NCBI GenBank assembly: GCA_964433875.1
Contig: CAYSSO010000006.1
Span: 11,048 to 75,047 of the forward strand
DNA: 64,000 nt
Origin: Athalassotoga sp964433875
Lineage (GTDB): Bacteria; Thermotogota; Thermotogae; Mesoaciditogales; Mesoaciditogaceae
Direction of reading: 5' to 3'
The notes beneath the pieces were generated by a model. That model ran no database searches. It was given only the letters and a program-made list of their open reading frames with translations, and was not told the origin of the DNA. Below are positions 8,884-18,168 of this stretch, piece after piece. The translations under genes were made by a program, and so were the position numbers. How positions within the stretch are numbered: position 1 is the stretch's first letter; each line of letters starts with the position of its first letter.

Positions 8884-9816
8884 TCAGTCCTTCCATACCC
8901 TTTTTCCGTCGAATCTCAGGAAGGTGGCGCTGAATTTTGGATAATCATGATATCTGTCATTCGAAAGTATCCACGAATTCGTACTTTTGGCTATCTCTAT
9001 TATCAATTCATCGGCTGGAGAATGAAATTTGACATCTGGATGCTTTTGAAATTTTTCTTCGAAAATTCTCTTTTGAGAGCCTCTAAGGTTGTATTCGAAA
9101 TTCTCATCAAAGATTATTTTAAAGGGCCAAGGTGTTTCACGCATCCTTCCGATAAGGCGAAAGGAAAGAAAAATGTTGTTTAAATCCGGATAAGGACTTT
9201 CAACCATCGAAACATTGCTTCCATCAACGATAAGCAATGCTCTGGCATTTCTTGTAAGTGCTCCTCTTACGTAAGGATCTCTTATAGAGTCTGCAACCAG
9301 TTTTTTGTCAGATGGAAGAAGGGGATTGTATATTTCCTGAAAAGTGTTAAATGTCGCCGTGTCAAGGGATAGAAAATCGAGATTTTGAATCATTTTAATA
9401 AGTTCTTCTATTACACCGTTGTCGCTGTTGTAATTTTGCTTTAATGCAAATACAAAGTAGAGATCGAGAAAATCATCGAAATAGGCCGAATTGTCCTTTA
9501 AAAACTTCTTCCATCCTCTCATAAACGTTGAATAGTCTTTTGTGCTTATCCCTTCGATTTCTGCAAGTTTAATCGTTATTTCATCCATTGGAAGGTAATT
9601 TTTTGGATCCATAATCATGGTCACTATACCGTTTGAAGAATCATTCGCCTCTGAAAGAACTAACTTTGGATCTATCATTTTAAGCGCTTCTGAAATTTTT
9701 TTCTTTGTCCATCCGTCTTTTCCATATCTTCTTATAACGTTTGCAAGATGTAAGGCATCTTCTCCATCTTCAAGAAAAATCTTTTCTTTGTAAAGATCAA
9801 TAAGTCTTTTCTTCAT
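8884..9816 (-). CDS. Protein with C-terminal NYN/Zc3h12a-like (PIN-fold) ribonuclease domain
   Basis: A 310-residue protein. Residues 1-185 are mainly helical and unrecognised. The last 120 residues look like a Zc3h12a/NYN-type PIN nuclease: LLIVDGSNVSM (acidic D198), IIFDEN (D237), the conserved HSPADELIIEIA (D269, E270) and WILSNDRYHDY (D287). These acidic residues would bind the catalytic metal in this fold. It overlaps ftsY by four bases (ATGA) and precedes the orphan ABC-2 permease by one base. RNase activity and any target are inferences. Confidence 0.7.
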   Translation of the reverse strand: MKKRLIDLYKEKIFLEDGEDALHLANVIRRYGKDGWTKKKISEALKMIDPKLVLSEANDSSNGIVTMIMDPKNYLPMDEITIKLAEIEGISTKDYSTFMRGWKKFLKDNSAYFDDFLDLYFVFALKQNYNSDNGVIEELIKMIQNLDFLSLDTATFNTFQEIYNPLLPSDKKLVADSIRDPYVRGALTRNARALLIVDGSNVSMVESPYPDLNNIFLSFRLIGRMRETPWPFKIIFDENFEYNLRGSQKRIFEEKFQKHPDVKFHSPADELIIEIAKSTNSWILSNDRYHDYPKFSATFLRFDGKRVWKD

Positions 9817-10697
9817 TCTAAAAGTTCATCGATAAATTCGCTTGCCTTGAAATCCTTTAGATCTTCTAAACCTTCTCCTATTCCTATGAGTTTCACAGGT
9901 ATGTTAAGTTCCCTTTTTATAGAAAAGATCATTCCGCCCTTTGCCGTTCCGTCGAATTTTGTCAGCACAATACCGGTAACTCCCGTGCTCTGTCCAAATA
10001 TCTTCGCCTGCTGGATTGCATTTTGGCCTATCGTTGAGTCCAAAACAAGAAGCACCTCTTGAGGCTGATCTGGTTTTAACTTCTTTATTATCTTATGAAT
10101 TTTTTCAAGTTCTCTCATCAAATTATCCTTTGTATGAAGCCTTCCCGCCGTGTCTATCAAAGCAACATCCAATTTTTCAGAGATGGCATGCGTAACCGTG
10201 TCATAAACAACGGCTCCGGCCTCCGCTCCCCATTGATGTGATATGACCGGAACCCCTACCTTTTTCCCCCATTCCTTTAATTGGTCTATCGCGGCCGCTC
10301 TGAAGGTATCTCCGGCTCCGAGGACAACACGTTTTCCGGCTTTTTTGAATCTGAATGCGAGTTTTCCGGCCGTTGTTGTCTTTCCAGATCCATTAACTCC
10401 AACAAGCGTGTAAATAGTCGGCCCTTCATTTGCGAATGTTATAGACTCATCGGGACCTAAAAGTTCTAAAAGTATCTTCCTTAGAGCCTCTAACGCATCT
10501 TTCTCTTTTGATTCTTTTATCTTTTCAATGATGTAATCAGATGTGGAGACACCAACATCTGAAAGCAAAAGCAGTTCCCTTATCTCTTCTATCTTTTCTT
10601 TGTCTAAATTTCCACCCTTTAGAATGGATAAGGCCTTTCCAAAAAATCCATTCTTTGTCTTTTCAAGACCCTTTTTGAATATATCAAATATTCCCAA
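9813..10697 (-). CDS. ftsY: Signal recognition particle receptor FtsY
   Basis: The SRP GTPase that docks ribosome-nascent-chain complexes at the membrane. A short N-terminal helical N domain (about 1-85) is followed by the G domain: VGVNGSGKTTTAGKLA (G1), GDTFRAAAIDQL (the insertion box), DTAGRLH (G3), TKFDGTAKGG (G4) and GIGEGLEDL. It lacks the long acidic A domain seen in E. coli, as in many bacteria. The start is unclear: GTG 10706 has no good SD, while TTG 10697 follows GGTGA at normal spacing and is preferred. It overlaps proS by a few bases. Confidence 0.95.
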   Translation of the reverse strand: MGIFDIFKKGLEKTKNGFFGKALSILKGGNLDKEKIEEIRELLLLSDVGVSTSDYIIEKIKESKEKDALEALRKILLELLGPDESITFANEGPTIYTLVGVNGSGKTTTAGKLAFRFKKAGKRVVLGAGDTFRAAAIDQLKEWGKKVGVPVISHQWGAEAGAVVYDTVTHAISEKLDVALIDTAGRLHTKDNLMRELEKIHKIIKKLKPDQPQEVLLVLDSTIGQNAIQQAKIFGQSTGVTGIVLTKFDGTAKGGMIFSIKRELNIPVKLIGIGEGLEDLKDFKASEFIDELLE

Positions 10698-12417
10698 CTT
10701 GATCACCGGGCTTGTAAAGATCGAGTAGTTCTTTAACTTTTCCGATAAGGTAATCCTTATTATCGATCTTGACTTTTAATGGCTTATCTGAATTTCTTAA
10801 TTTGAGTTCAACCTCTCCATTCTCGAGAGATTTACCGCATGTTATTCTCAAAGGTATTCCTATCAGATCGGCATCCTTGAACTTAAATCCCGCCGATACC
10901 TCCCTGTCATCGAGAATCACATCTATGCCATTTCTTTCGAGAAGATCATGCAGTTCATACCCGATCTTCATTTGTTCTCCTGCAATGTTGACGACGGTTA
11001 TAACGGCTTCAAAAGGCGCTATCGATCTTGGCCATATTATTCCTCGATCGTCATGAAATTGTTCGACAACGGCGGCCATAGTCCTGCTTACTCCCCATCC
11101 GTAACAGCCCATAATGTAGTACTTCTCATTTCCGTCAGAATCGACATAGGTGGCAGAGAGTTTTTCCGAATACTTTGTGCCAAGTTTGAAGACTTGACCC
11201 ACCTCTATGCCCTTTTTCATCTTCAAAGGATGACCGCACTTTGGACATCTGTCCCCCTCAACGACTGTTCGTATGTCGGCAAATTCGCTTATTTTGAAAT
11301 CTCTTTCGTGATTTACATTTACGTAGTGATATTCATTCTTAAGACCGCCGACGATGTAATTAACAAGAGGCTTTACAGATCTGTCTGCTATTATTCTCAC
11401 ATTCACACCGATTGGTCCTATATATCCAATCTGAGTAGAGAATTTTTGATAGACTTCTTCTCCGGTTGCAAGTCTTAAGGTTTGATCTCCAAGGTAGGAT
11501 TTTAGTTTTGCAACATTTATTTCAAGATCTCCTCTTATCATTGCCATGATATATCCACTTCGGCCGACAAAGATCATAGACTTAACAATGTGTTTTTTAT
11601 CTACATTTAAAAATTTCGAAAGTTCCTCGACAGTTCTGACATTAGGTGTCTCGACGAGTTTAAGTGGTTTTTTATCCTCTTCAATTTTGAATTCATCATC
11701 TGAGCATTCTGCTCTTTCCTGAGTGGCGGCATAACCGCAACTATCGCAAACGAGTATATCTGATTCACCACTTTCGGCAAAGGCTGTGAATTCGTGAGAA
11801 TTGCTTCCACCTATTGCCCCGGTATCAGCCTCAACGGCAACGTACTTTAAATCCATCCTTTCACATATCTTGGAATAGGCATCATACATATCTTTATAAG
11901 TTTTGTCAAGCGATTCATAACTTGTGTGAAAACTGTAGGCATCTTTCATTATAAACTCTCTTCCACGCAGAAGACCAAAACGTGGCCTTATCTCGTCTCT
12001 GTATTTCGTATTTATCTGGTAAAAATTAACTGGCAGTTGCTTGTAAGATCTTAATTCGTCCTTAACGAGGGTCGTTATCATTTCTTCATGAGTTGGGCCA
12101 AGCGTGAACTCTCTGTCATTCCTGTCTTTTAATTTCATCATCTCGGGACCGTAATCTTCCCATCTACCCGTTATTTTCCATATCTCGGCAGGCTGCATTA
12201 TGGGCATCAAAAGTTCCTGTGCTCCCGTTTTATTCATCTCTTCCCTTACTATCTGCGTTATCTTTTGAAGGACCTTTGTACCGAGAGGAAGGTAGGAAAA
12301 AATCCCGGAGGCAGATTTTCTTATGAATCCACCTCTTACGAGTAATTCAGCGCTTTTGATGTCAGCATCAGACGGCACTTCTTTCAAAGTTGGAGCATAG
12401 AGTTTAGACCAGTACAT
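10684..12417 (-). CDS. proS: Prolyl-tRNA synthetase (bacterial type with editing insertion)
   Basis: Charges tRNA-Pro. This class II synthetase has 577 residues. The motif 2 region shows FGLLRGREFIMKDAYSFH. The large YbaK-like insertion domain (about 225-380), which hydrolyses Ala-tRNA-Pro, lies between motifs 2 and 3. Motif 3 is the GWGVSRTMAAVVE segment, and the anticodon-binding domain ends the protein. A cysteine pair (CDSCGYAAT, CPKCGHPL) is also present. It overlaps ftsY and starts eight bases after mrp stops. Confidence 0.98.
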   Translation of the reverse strand: MYWSKLYAPTLKEVPSDADIKSAELLVRGGFIRKSASGIFSYLPLGTKVLQKITQIVREEMNKTGAQELLMPIMQPAEIWKITGRWEDYGPEMMKLKDRNDREFTLGPTHEEMITTLVKDELRSYKQLPVNFYQINTKYRDEIRPRFGLLRGREFIMKDAYSFHTSYESLDKTYKDMYDAYSKICERMDLKYVAVEADTGAIGGSNSHEFTAFAESGESDILVCDSCGYAATQERAECSDDEFKIEEDKKPLKLVETPNVRTVEELSKFLNVDKKHIVKSMIFVGRSGYIMAMIRGDLEINVAKLKSYLGDQTLRLATGEEVYQKFSTQIGYIGPIGVNVRIIADRSVKPLVNYIVGGLKNEYHYVNVNHERDFKISEFADIRTVVEGDRCPKCGHPLKMKKGIEVGQVFKLGTKYSEKLSATYVDSDGNEKYYIMGCYGWGVSRTMAAVVEQFHDDRGIIWPRSIAPFEAVITVVNIAGEQMKIGYELHDLLERNGIDVILDDREVSAGFKFKDADLIGIPLRITCGKSLENGEVELKLRNSDKPLKVKIDNKDYLIGKVKELLDLYKPGDQVGNI

Positions 12418-12425
12418 ATTTCCTC

Positions 12426-13433
12426 CTATATTTTACTGACGATTTTATCTATAATTTCAAAATATCCTTTTTTATCATTTTGGGCAAGAGTCCCTTCGTC
12501 TGCACTTTTCTCGATCTCTATGTCAAAAGGAATTTCTCCAAGTCCGGGCAATCCGAGGATCCTTTCGAGATCGTCAATTCCAATCCTTCCGAAAGGATAA
12601 AGTTTGTTGTGGCAGTTGTCGCAGACAAAATAAGCCATATTTTCGACAAAGCCTGAAATTTTTATGCCGACCTGGTTGAAAAAGTCAACTGTCCTCACGG
12701 CATCCGCTACGGAAAGTTCGCCCGGCGTCGTGACTATAACGGCTCCGTCAAGATCTAAATTTTGCTTTACGGTAAGCGCAGCATCTCCGGTGCCTGGAGG
12801 AAGATCGATTATGAAGTAATCAAGTTCGGGCCAGTCCGTCATCTCCATCATTTCAACAATGGCTTTTGTGACCATTGCACCTTTCCATATAACTGGCGTT
12901 TCCTGATCTACAACGTATCCGAGAGACATGGAATAGATTCCATCTTTAAAGACTGGAATTAACTTTTTTTTATTCTCTCCAACAGTTGCCCTTTCATTGA
13001 TCGTTCCAAGCATTCTCGGCACATTTGGCCCATGTATATCGGCATCTAAAATGCCAACTTTGTACCCCTTTCTTTTCAAAGATATGGCCATAGAAACGGC
13101 TACTGTGGTCTTTCCAACCCCTCCCTTTGCGCTTAAGACGGCTATGCGTTTTTTTGCGCTCTGGACGAAATGTTTTTGCTCGACAGTAGTCGAGGCCGGT
13201 TGATCTTGAACCGTTGTCAGAATTAGCCTTATTCCCGATCCTCTAAAGGCCGATTTTATGTCTTCGAGGATGCGATTTCTGACATCTTCATTTTTTGTCG
13301 CAAGATTAAGAAGGATCTTGACTTCCTCTCCATTTATTTCGATTGACTTAACTATCTTAAAATCGACTATACTCCTGGCGTAGCTGGGATATCTTACCTT
13401 TGAAAGGATCGATCTTATCTCCTCTTCTGTCAT
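12426..13433 (-). CDS. mrp: Mrp/ApbC-type iron-sulfur cluster carrier ATPase
   Basis: A scaffold/carrier P-loop NTPase for Fe-S cluster delivery. The N-terminal MIP18/DUF59 domain (about 1-85) is followed by the deviant Walker A AKGGVGKTTVA, the switch LDADIHGPNVPRML and DLPPGTGDAALT. A C-terminal CDNCHNKLYPFG gives the CxxC that bridges a cluster between two subunits. The start is ATG 13433, overlapping the TGA of tgt by one base (TGATG); an upstream TTG at 13436 is less likely. The protein is 335 residues. Confidence 0.95.
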   Translation of the reverse strand: MTEEEIRSILSKVRYPSYARSIVDFKIVKSIEINGEEVKILLNLATKNEDVRNRILEDIKSAFRGSGIRLILTTVQDQPASTTVEQKHFVQSAKKRIAVLSAKGGVGKTTVAVSMAISLKRKGYKVGILDADIHGPNVPRMLGTINERATVGENKKKLIPVFKDGIYSMSLGYVVDQETPVIWKGAMVTKAIVEMMEMTDWPELDYFIIDLPPGTGDAALTVKQNLDLDGAVIVTTPGELSVADAVRTVDFFNQVGIKISGFVENMAYFVCDNCHNKLYPFGRIGIDDLERILGLPGLGEIPFDIEIEKSADEGTLAQNDKKGYFEIIDKIVSKI

Positions 13434-14545
13434 CAAACTCGCCTCTTTTGATATTTCATTTTTGAAAGCACTTCTTCTTTGAATTCTTTAAACTCTCCAT
13501 TTATTATAGCAGTCTTCGATCTTTTCATCAAATCGATTAGAAAATAGATGTTGTGGTAAGTCGCTAAGATCATTCCCGTCGATTCATTTCTTTTTATAAG
13601 ATGGTGAATATATCCACGCGAATAATTATGGCATACTTCACAATCACACGATGGATCAAGGGGACCTTTGTCTCTTTCGTATATTGAGGCACGAATATTT
13701 ATTCGCCCTTCTGAGGTGAGTATTCCGCCATGTCTTGCCATCCTTGTCGGTAGAACGCAATCCATCATATCCACTCCACGTTCGACGGCTTCAAGCATCA
13801 AGAGAGGATCTCCAACTCCCATCAGATACCTTGGCTTATCTTCCGGCATAAGAGGCAGGACAACGTCTAACATTCTGATCGTTGTATCGATATCCTCTCC
13901 CACACTCAACCCTCCAATTCCAAAGCCATCGAAGGGCAGAGACGTTATTTCGATCGTACTCTCCTTTCTGGTTTCTTCAAAAAAACCCCCTTGGGTTATT
14001 CCGAAAAGCGCTTGATCCTTTCTTTGATGAGCGAGAATAGCCCTTTGCGCCCATTTAAAGGTTCTCTTCATCGACTTTTTCGTCGATTCGAGGTCATACG
14101 TTGGTGCAAGGCATTCATCGAGTACCATTGCTATATCCGAATCTATGGTCTCTTGAATCTCAACAACCTTTTCCGGCGTGAACCTGTGAATCGTTCCGTC
14201 AAAAGGAGATTTAAAGTCGGCTCCGTTATCATCGATCTTTATATTTTTCGAAAGGCTGAAGATCTGAAAGCCACCGCTGTCCGTAAGAACCGGTATATCC
14301 CATGAGGCAAAATTGTGTATCCCTCCGAATTCGCGAAGTATTTCGAGACCGGGTTTGAGATAAAGGTGAAAGGCATTCGCGAGGACTATGGTGGCGCCAG
14401 CCTTTTTTACACATTCGCGTGTGCACATTTTAACGGCGCCGTTGGTTCCAACAGGCATGAAGACGGGAGTCTCTACCGTGCCTCTTTCTAATATTAATTT
14501 TCCGGATCTTGCAGTTCCATCTCTTGCGGTGGTTTCGAATCGCAA
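13433..14545 (-). CDS. tgt: Queuine tRNA-ribosyltransferase
   Basis: Swaps guanine 34 of GUN-anticodon tRNAs for the queuine precursor preQ1. At 370 residues it has the bacterial length. The active-site segment DSGGFQIFSLSK carries the first catalytic Asp, FGITQGG and MGVGDP line the base pocket, and MMDCVLPTRMARHG contains the nucleophilic region. The zinc site is CDCEVCHNYSRGYIHHL (three Cys and His). The start is TTG 14545 after AAGGGTGA. The 5' end overlaps ricT by 52 bases. Confidence 0.97.
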   Translation of the reverse strand: MRFETTARDGTARSGKLILERGTVETPVFMPVGTNGAVKMCTRECVKKAGATIVLANAFHLYLKPGLEILREFGGIHNFASWDIPVLTDSGGFQIFSLSKNIKIDDNGADFKSPFDGTIHRFTPEKVVEIQETIDSDIAMVLDECLAPTYDLESTKKSMKRTFKWAQRAILAHQRKDQALFGITQGGFFEETRKESTIEITSLPFDGFGIGGLSVGEDIDTTIRMLDVVLPLMPEDKPRYLMGVGDPLLMLEAVERGVDMMDCVLPTRMARHGGILTSEGRINIRASIYERDKGPLDPSCDCEVCHNYSRGYIHHLIKRNESTGMILATYHNIYFLIDLMKRSKTAIINGEFKEFKEEVLSKMKYQKRRV

Positions 14546-15324
14546 ATTTTTTCACCCTTTCCATTTAAAAATTCGTCAAAGGTCATTTTCAATTCCTCTT
14601 CGTTGTTTCTCAACTTTATGACCCTGGAAAAAATGTTAACCTCGGAGACGGTATATATCTTTTCTCCGAATCTGGCAGTGTCTCCGGTATCTGGAATTCC
14701 ATTTAAAATTTCAAGATAATTGTCATTCTCGTATGCCAAACAACACAGTAATCTTCCGCACACGCCGGAAATCTTTGAAGGATTTATCAAAAGTTGCTGC
14801 GTCTTTGCGTATTTTAGCGTAATACTTTTGAACTCCCTTTCGAATCTCGAACAACATGTTTGCATTCCGCACATTCCTATTCCGCCAACTATCTTGGCAA
14901 CATCTCTAACGCCTATCTGCCTTAGTTCTATTCTTGTTTTAAAGGTTGCGGCGAGATCTTTGACGAGCGCTCTAAAGTCGATCCTCCCATCTGCAGAGAA
15001 GAAGTAGATGAGTTTAGTTTTATCAAGTGTGTATCTTGCATAGAGCATCTTCATAGGAAGTGCGTGTTCGACGACCTTTTCCTTACCTATTTCAAAGGCC
15101 GCTGCCGCATCTTTTTGATTTGCAAGATTGGTCTCTATATCTTCATAACTTGCAATCCTTAAAATCTTTTTCTCAGCGTTTTCTTCTTTGAAGATCTTTA
15201 TAACAGTTCCTATCTCTATTCCAAAATCGCTCTCCGCGACAACTTTTTGATTTACCTTTATCTCTCCATCGAATTCCAGGTGATAAATCTGTCCAAGTTT
15301 TTCAAAAGTTACTCCATATACCAT
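14494..15324 (-). CDS. ricT: PSP1-domain protein of the RicT (YaaT) family
   Basis: RicT with RicA and RicF forms the Y-complex that binds Fe-S clusters and directs RNase Y cleavage in Bacillus. This 276-residue homologue has the PSP1 core with its signature cysteines GMCGMQTCCSRF (near 150) and CGRLLCCLAYE (near 188). It is downstream of holB and yaaR, the same local order as yaaR-holB-yaaT in B. subtilis. RicA and RicF homologues are not in the window, so partners are unknown. Confidence 0.9.
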   Translation of the reverse strand: MVYGVTFEKLGQIYHLEFDGEIKVNQKVVAESDFGIEIGTVIKIFKEENAEKKILRIASYEDIETNLANQKDAAAAFEIGKEKVVEHALPMKMLYARYTLDKTKLIYFFSADGRIDFRALVKDLAATFKTRIELRQIGVRDVAKIVGGIGMCGMQTCCSRFEREFKSITLKYAKTQQLLINPSKISGVCGRLLCCLAYENDNYLEILNGIPDTGDTARFGEKIYTVSEVNIFSRVIKLRNNEEELKMTFDEFLNGKGEKICDSKPPQEMELQDPEN

Positions 15325-15327
15325 GAT

Positions 15328-16257
15328 CTATACCTTCTTTAAAATAGAAAAATTCAGCAAAAGCCAGAAAATTTCAACGTCCATGCTTACTTTTTCTCTT
15401 TTTATTCTCGAAAGTCTCTCGACGAATTCTTTCAAAGGTGGTTTCATCTTTACATAGTAAGTGATATAGGACTTTCTGTTTAAACTTTTCCAAAAACTCG
15501 TGTTGTGAAAGATGATCAGGTCCTCACATAAAATCAAAGATGCGTCAAAAAGAATAGAAAGTGATTCATCCCTTGAAAGAAAATCGTTAAGACGATCGAA
15601 GTATTCGTTCATATTTTTAAAATTTACCAACAAAAGCACACGCTCAAAATCTGCAAGTAAGGCATTTTTTTCTTTGAAAGTTTCGAAATCAAGCACATTA
15701 CTTTCCATCAAAGATATTATATTTTTTATCTCCTCGGGCGCTTTTTTGTAAAGATCGACAAGTTCTGGATTGCTCTTTAGAAGATCTGTCTCTCTCGGAT
15801 CCTGTAGGTTCAACGATTCTACAAACTCATTTGCCCACGAAGATCCAGCAAAGATAAAAAATCTGCTTTTTAAGGTCGGAAAGATCGAATCGATGTTGGA
15901 TGAAAATGCAAGGAAGGCCGCATAGTCTGGAGGTTCTTCAACGATCTTCAACAATGCCGAAGAGGCCTCCGGTGTTAAAAGCGACATCTCATCGATGATG
16001 ACGTACTTCCTCGTGGCATTTGATGGAGGATAAGACAGAAATGATTTTATCCTTCTTATCGTATCTATACTTACGTATTCTTCTCTTTCTACCTCAAATG
16101 TATCGTAATAAGGGTTATTTTTTTCAACTATTTTGAACAAAGACGAAACTACCTCCCGCTTGTAAAGATCATTTTCTACCTTTACCAGGAATCGCGGTAC
16201 AGAGTCTCTTGTAAAGAAAGTCGAAAGATTTTTGACGAATTCGTCCACGCTTTTCAT
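15328..16257 (-). CDS. holB: DNA polymerase III delta-prime subunit-like protein
   Basis: A clamp-loader AAA+ component. The 309-residue protein has the YVIIDEMSLLTPEASSALLKIVEEPP segment typical of HolB (sensor helix and the NALLK-like stretch) and the SRFFIFAG arginine-finger region (SRC motif replaced by SRF). It lacks a Walker A loop and zinc cysteines, so it is probably a structural, non-ATP-binding clamp-loader subunit. It overlaps yaaR by four bases and is followed by ricT, which supports the assignment. Confidence 0.85.
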   Translation of the reverse strand: MKSVDEFVKNLSTFFTRDSVPRFLVKVENDLYKREVVSSLFKIVEKNNPYYDTFEVEREEYVSIDTIRRIKSFLSYPPSNATRKYVIIDEMSLLTPEASSALLKIVEEPPDYAAFLAFSSNIDSIFPTLKSRFFIFAGSSWANEFVESLNLQDPRETDLLKSNPELVDLYKKAPEEIKNIISLMESNVLDFETFKEKNALLADFERVLLLVNFKNMNEYFDRLNDFLSRDESLSILFDASLILCEDLIIFHNTSFWKSLNRKSYITYYVKMKPPLKEFVERLSRIKREKVSMDVEIFWLLLNFSILKKV

Positions 16258-16679
16258 CTGTAAAGATCCATTATAAGACCATTTATCTCTCCTATCTTGG
16301 AAGCAAAATAAATGGTTGATTTTTCCGATTCCATGATTTTTTTAGAGAGTTCTTCGATTTGTTTGTCTATTTGGTCGACTATAAAGTAAAAGCGCGTCTT
16401 CTTCTCCTCAAAATTTTTAACCTCTGAAAATTTGTAGAGCCGCTTCTTTACAATGGCTAAAAATGACCGTATCTTCTTTTTGTAAACATTCATATTTTCT
16501 TCAGTTGGAGATCTCGAAAGCGCATTTCCGCTTTCTATTATCTCTTCAACTATTAAGTTAAGATCCTTTTCTTCCTCCTCTTCGAGAAAGTATTCAAACC
16601 CATTTTTTAATTTTTTAACGTCTTTCGTCCTTTTTGGCTCTACAGGCTGGGCCCCTTCATCTGCTGGATTTATTCTCAA
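16254..16679 (-). CDS. YaaR/DUF327-family protein
   Basis: A 141-residue, highly charged, helical protein. After a disordered N-terminus the domain runs from about residue 28 to the end, with the KKKIRSFLAIVKKRLYKFSE helix and VDQIDKQIEELSKK coiled helix seen in YaaR-type proteins. Function is unknown. The assignment rests on its position directly before holB and ricT, as in Firmicutes, and on general sequence character. The start is TTG 16679, overlapping mtnA's stop. Confidence 0.75.
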   Translation of the reverse strand: MRINPADEGAQPVEPKRTKDVKKLKNGFEYFLEEEEEKDLNLIVEEIIESGNALSRSPTEENMNVYKKKIRSFLAIVKKRLYKFSEVKNFEEKKTRFYFIVDQIDKQIEELSKKIMESEKSTIYFASKIGEINGLIMDLYR

Positions 16680-17716
16680 TCCACCACCCCTTTCACTGTT
16701 TTTTCTATCTTACCATCGTATGGCGGGAATATAATGCCTCTTTCAGTTACAATTGCATCTACAAGGGAAGCATCTGTAACGTCAAATGCCGGATTATAAA
16801 CGCCCACACCATCTGGTGCGATTTTTATCCCCTTTATCGATGTTACCTCGTCGTGCGATCTTTCCTCTATCGGTATCTCACTCCCTTTTTTTATGTTCAA
16901 ATCGATCGTCGAAATCGGTGCCACAACGTAAAACTTAACGTTATGCCTCTTTGCAAGAAGGGCAAGGGAATAAGTGCCTATTTTGTTTGCAACATCTCCA
17001 TTTGAGGCTATTCTATCTGCGCCAACTATTACCGCATCCACCTTTCTTGTTTTCATAACCCATCCAGCCATATTATCACATATAAGCGTTGTTTTAACGC
17101 CGAGTTTCATTAATTCCCATGCGGTCAGACGAGATCCCTGGAGATATGGCCTTGTTTCGTCGACGTAGGCGCTTATGGTCTTCCCGTGATCGATCGCGGC
17201 ATGGATCATGCCTATTGCCGTTCCATAATCTACAGTTGCAAGTGCGCCGGCATTGCAGTGGGTTATCACCGTCGCATTCGAGGGCAAGAGGGTCTGGCCG
17301 TATTCGCCCATTTTTTTGTTAACGGCGATATCTTCATTTGCTATACTCTCTGCTTCATCGTTGAGAGATTTTATAATGTAGGCAGGATCTCCTCTTAATG
17401 ACAAAAATTTTGAATGCATCTTTTCAAGAGCCCAGAAGAGATTAACGGCCGTTGGACGGGTTTTAGCGAGTTTTTCCTTTACTTTGTTCATCTTTTCTAC
17501 ACAAAGATCATCTTTGTTTTCAATAGCCCCTATGACGTACCCAAAGGCGGCTGTTGCACCTATGGCAGGTGCGCCACGCACGACCATCTCCTTTATCGCC
17601 GAAGCAACACAGTCAGAACTTTCACACCTTACATATTCTTCTACTTGTGGCAACTTTCGTTGATCTATAAGTGATATTGATCTGCCATCCCACTTCATCG
17701 TCAATGTAGAAATCAA
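16676..17716 (-). CDS. mtnA: Methylthioribose-1-phosphate isomerase
   Basis: Converts methylthioribose-1-phosphate to methylthioribulose-1-phosphate in methionine salvage. The IF2B-like fold shows MVVRGAPAIGATAAFG, THCNAGALATVDYGTAIG (catalytic Cys), VDETRPYLQGSRLTAWEL and VGADRIASNGDVANKIGTY (catalytic Asp). The ORF opens at 17755, but TTG 17716 has GAGGTGG seven bases before it and gives the expected MISTLTMKWDG start (346 residues). That TTG overlaps the TGA of the preceding gene. No other salvage genes are adjacent. Confidence 0.95.
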   Translation of the reverse strand: MISTLTMKWDGRSISLIDQRKLPQVEEYVRCESSDCVASAIKEMVVRGAPAIGATAAFGYVIGAIENKDDLCVEKMNKVKEKLAKTRPTAVNLFWALEKMHSKFLSLRGDPAYIIKSLNDEAESIANEDIAVNKKMGEYGQTLLPSNATVITHCNAGALATVDYGTAIGMIHAAIDHGKTISAYVDETRPYLQGSRLTAWELMKLGVKTTLICDNMAGWVMKTRKVDAVIVGADRIASNGDVANKIGTYSLALLAKRHNVKFYVVAPISTIDLNIKKGSEIPIEERSHDEVTSIKGIKIAPDGVGVYNPAFDVTDASLVDAIVTERGIIFPPYDGKIEKTVKGVVD

Positions 17717-18168
17717 TTCATATCCACCTCTTTTACAAGATTGTTGCATATCCATTCGAGAAATTCTTCATCCCTCTCATCAAATGGTGAGAGATAATGA
17801 CTGTCTATATCGAGTTCTCCAATTACCTTTCCATTTTTTATCAAAGGAATGACTATTTCGCTTTTGACGGAAGGATTGCAGGAAAGATAATTTTGTTCCT
17901 TCGAAACATCTTGAACGACAAAATTTTTCATCGTCTCGGCTGCCTGACCACATATCCCATCTCCAAAAGCGATGCGCGTGTGTATTGTCGGCTCACCAAC
18001 GTAAGGGCCGAGTTTCAACATTTTATCTCCGTCGACAAGATAAAAACCTACCCAGTTGTAGTAGGGAACATTATCGTAAAGATATTTGCAAATGCAAAGC
18101 AAGTTCCCTTTGCATGATTGTGAAAGTGCTTCCTTCATCGTGCTGAATTTTGATTTATCAAATTTCAC
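17713..18168 (-). CDS. GAF-domain free methionine-(R)-sulfoxide reductase
   Basis: A 151-residue single GAF domain matching the fRMsr (YebR/YtsP) pattern: NWVGFYLVDGD, the HTRIAFGDGICGQAAE stretch with a conserved Cys, FVVQDVSKEQNYLSCNPSVKSEIV with the second Cys, and GELDIDSHYLSPF. The family reduces free methionine-R-sulfoxide with thioredoxin. It sits with a peroxiredoxin gene on one side and mtnA on the other, which fits oxidative repair and methionine metabolism. The start is GTG 18168 after AAGGTG. Confidence 0.88.
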   Translation of the reverse strand: MKFDKSKFSTMKEALSQSCKGNLLCICKYLYDNVPYYNWVGFYLVDGDKMLKLGPYVGEPTIHTRIAFGDGICGQAAETMKNFVVQDVSKEQNYLSCNPSVKSEIVIPLIKNGKVIGELDIDSHYLSPFDERDEEFLEWICNNLVKEVDMN

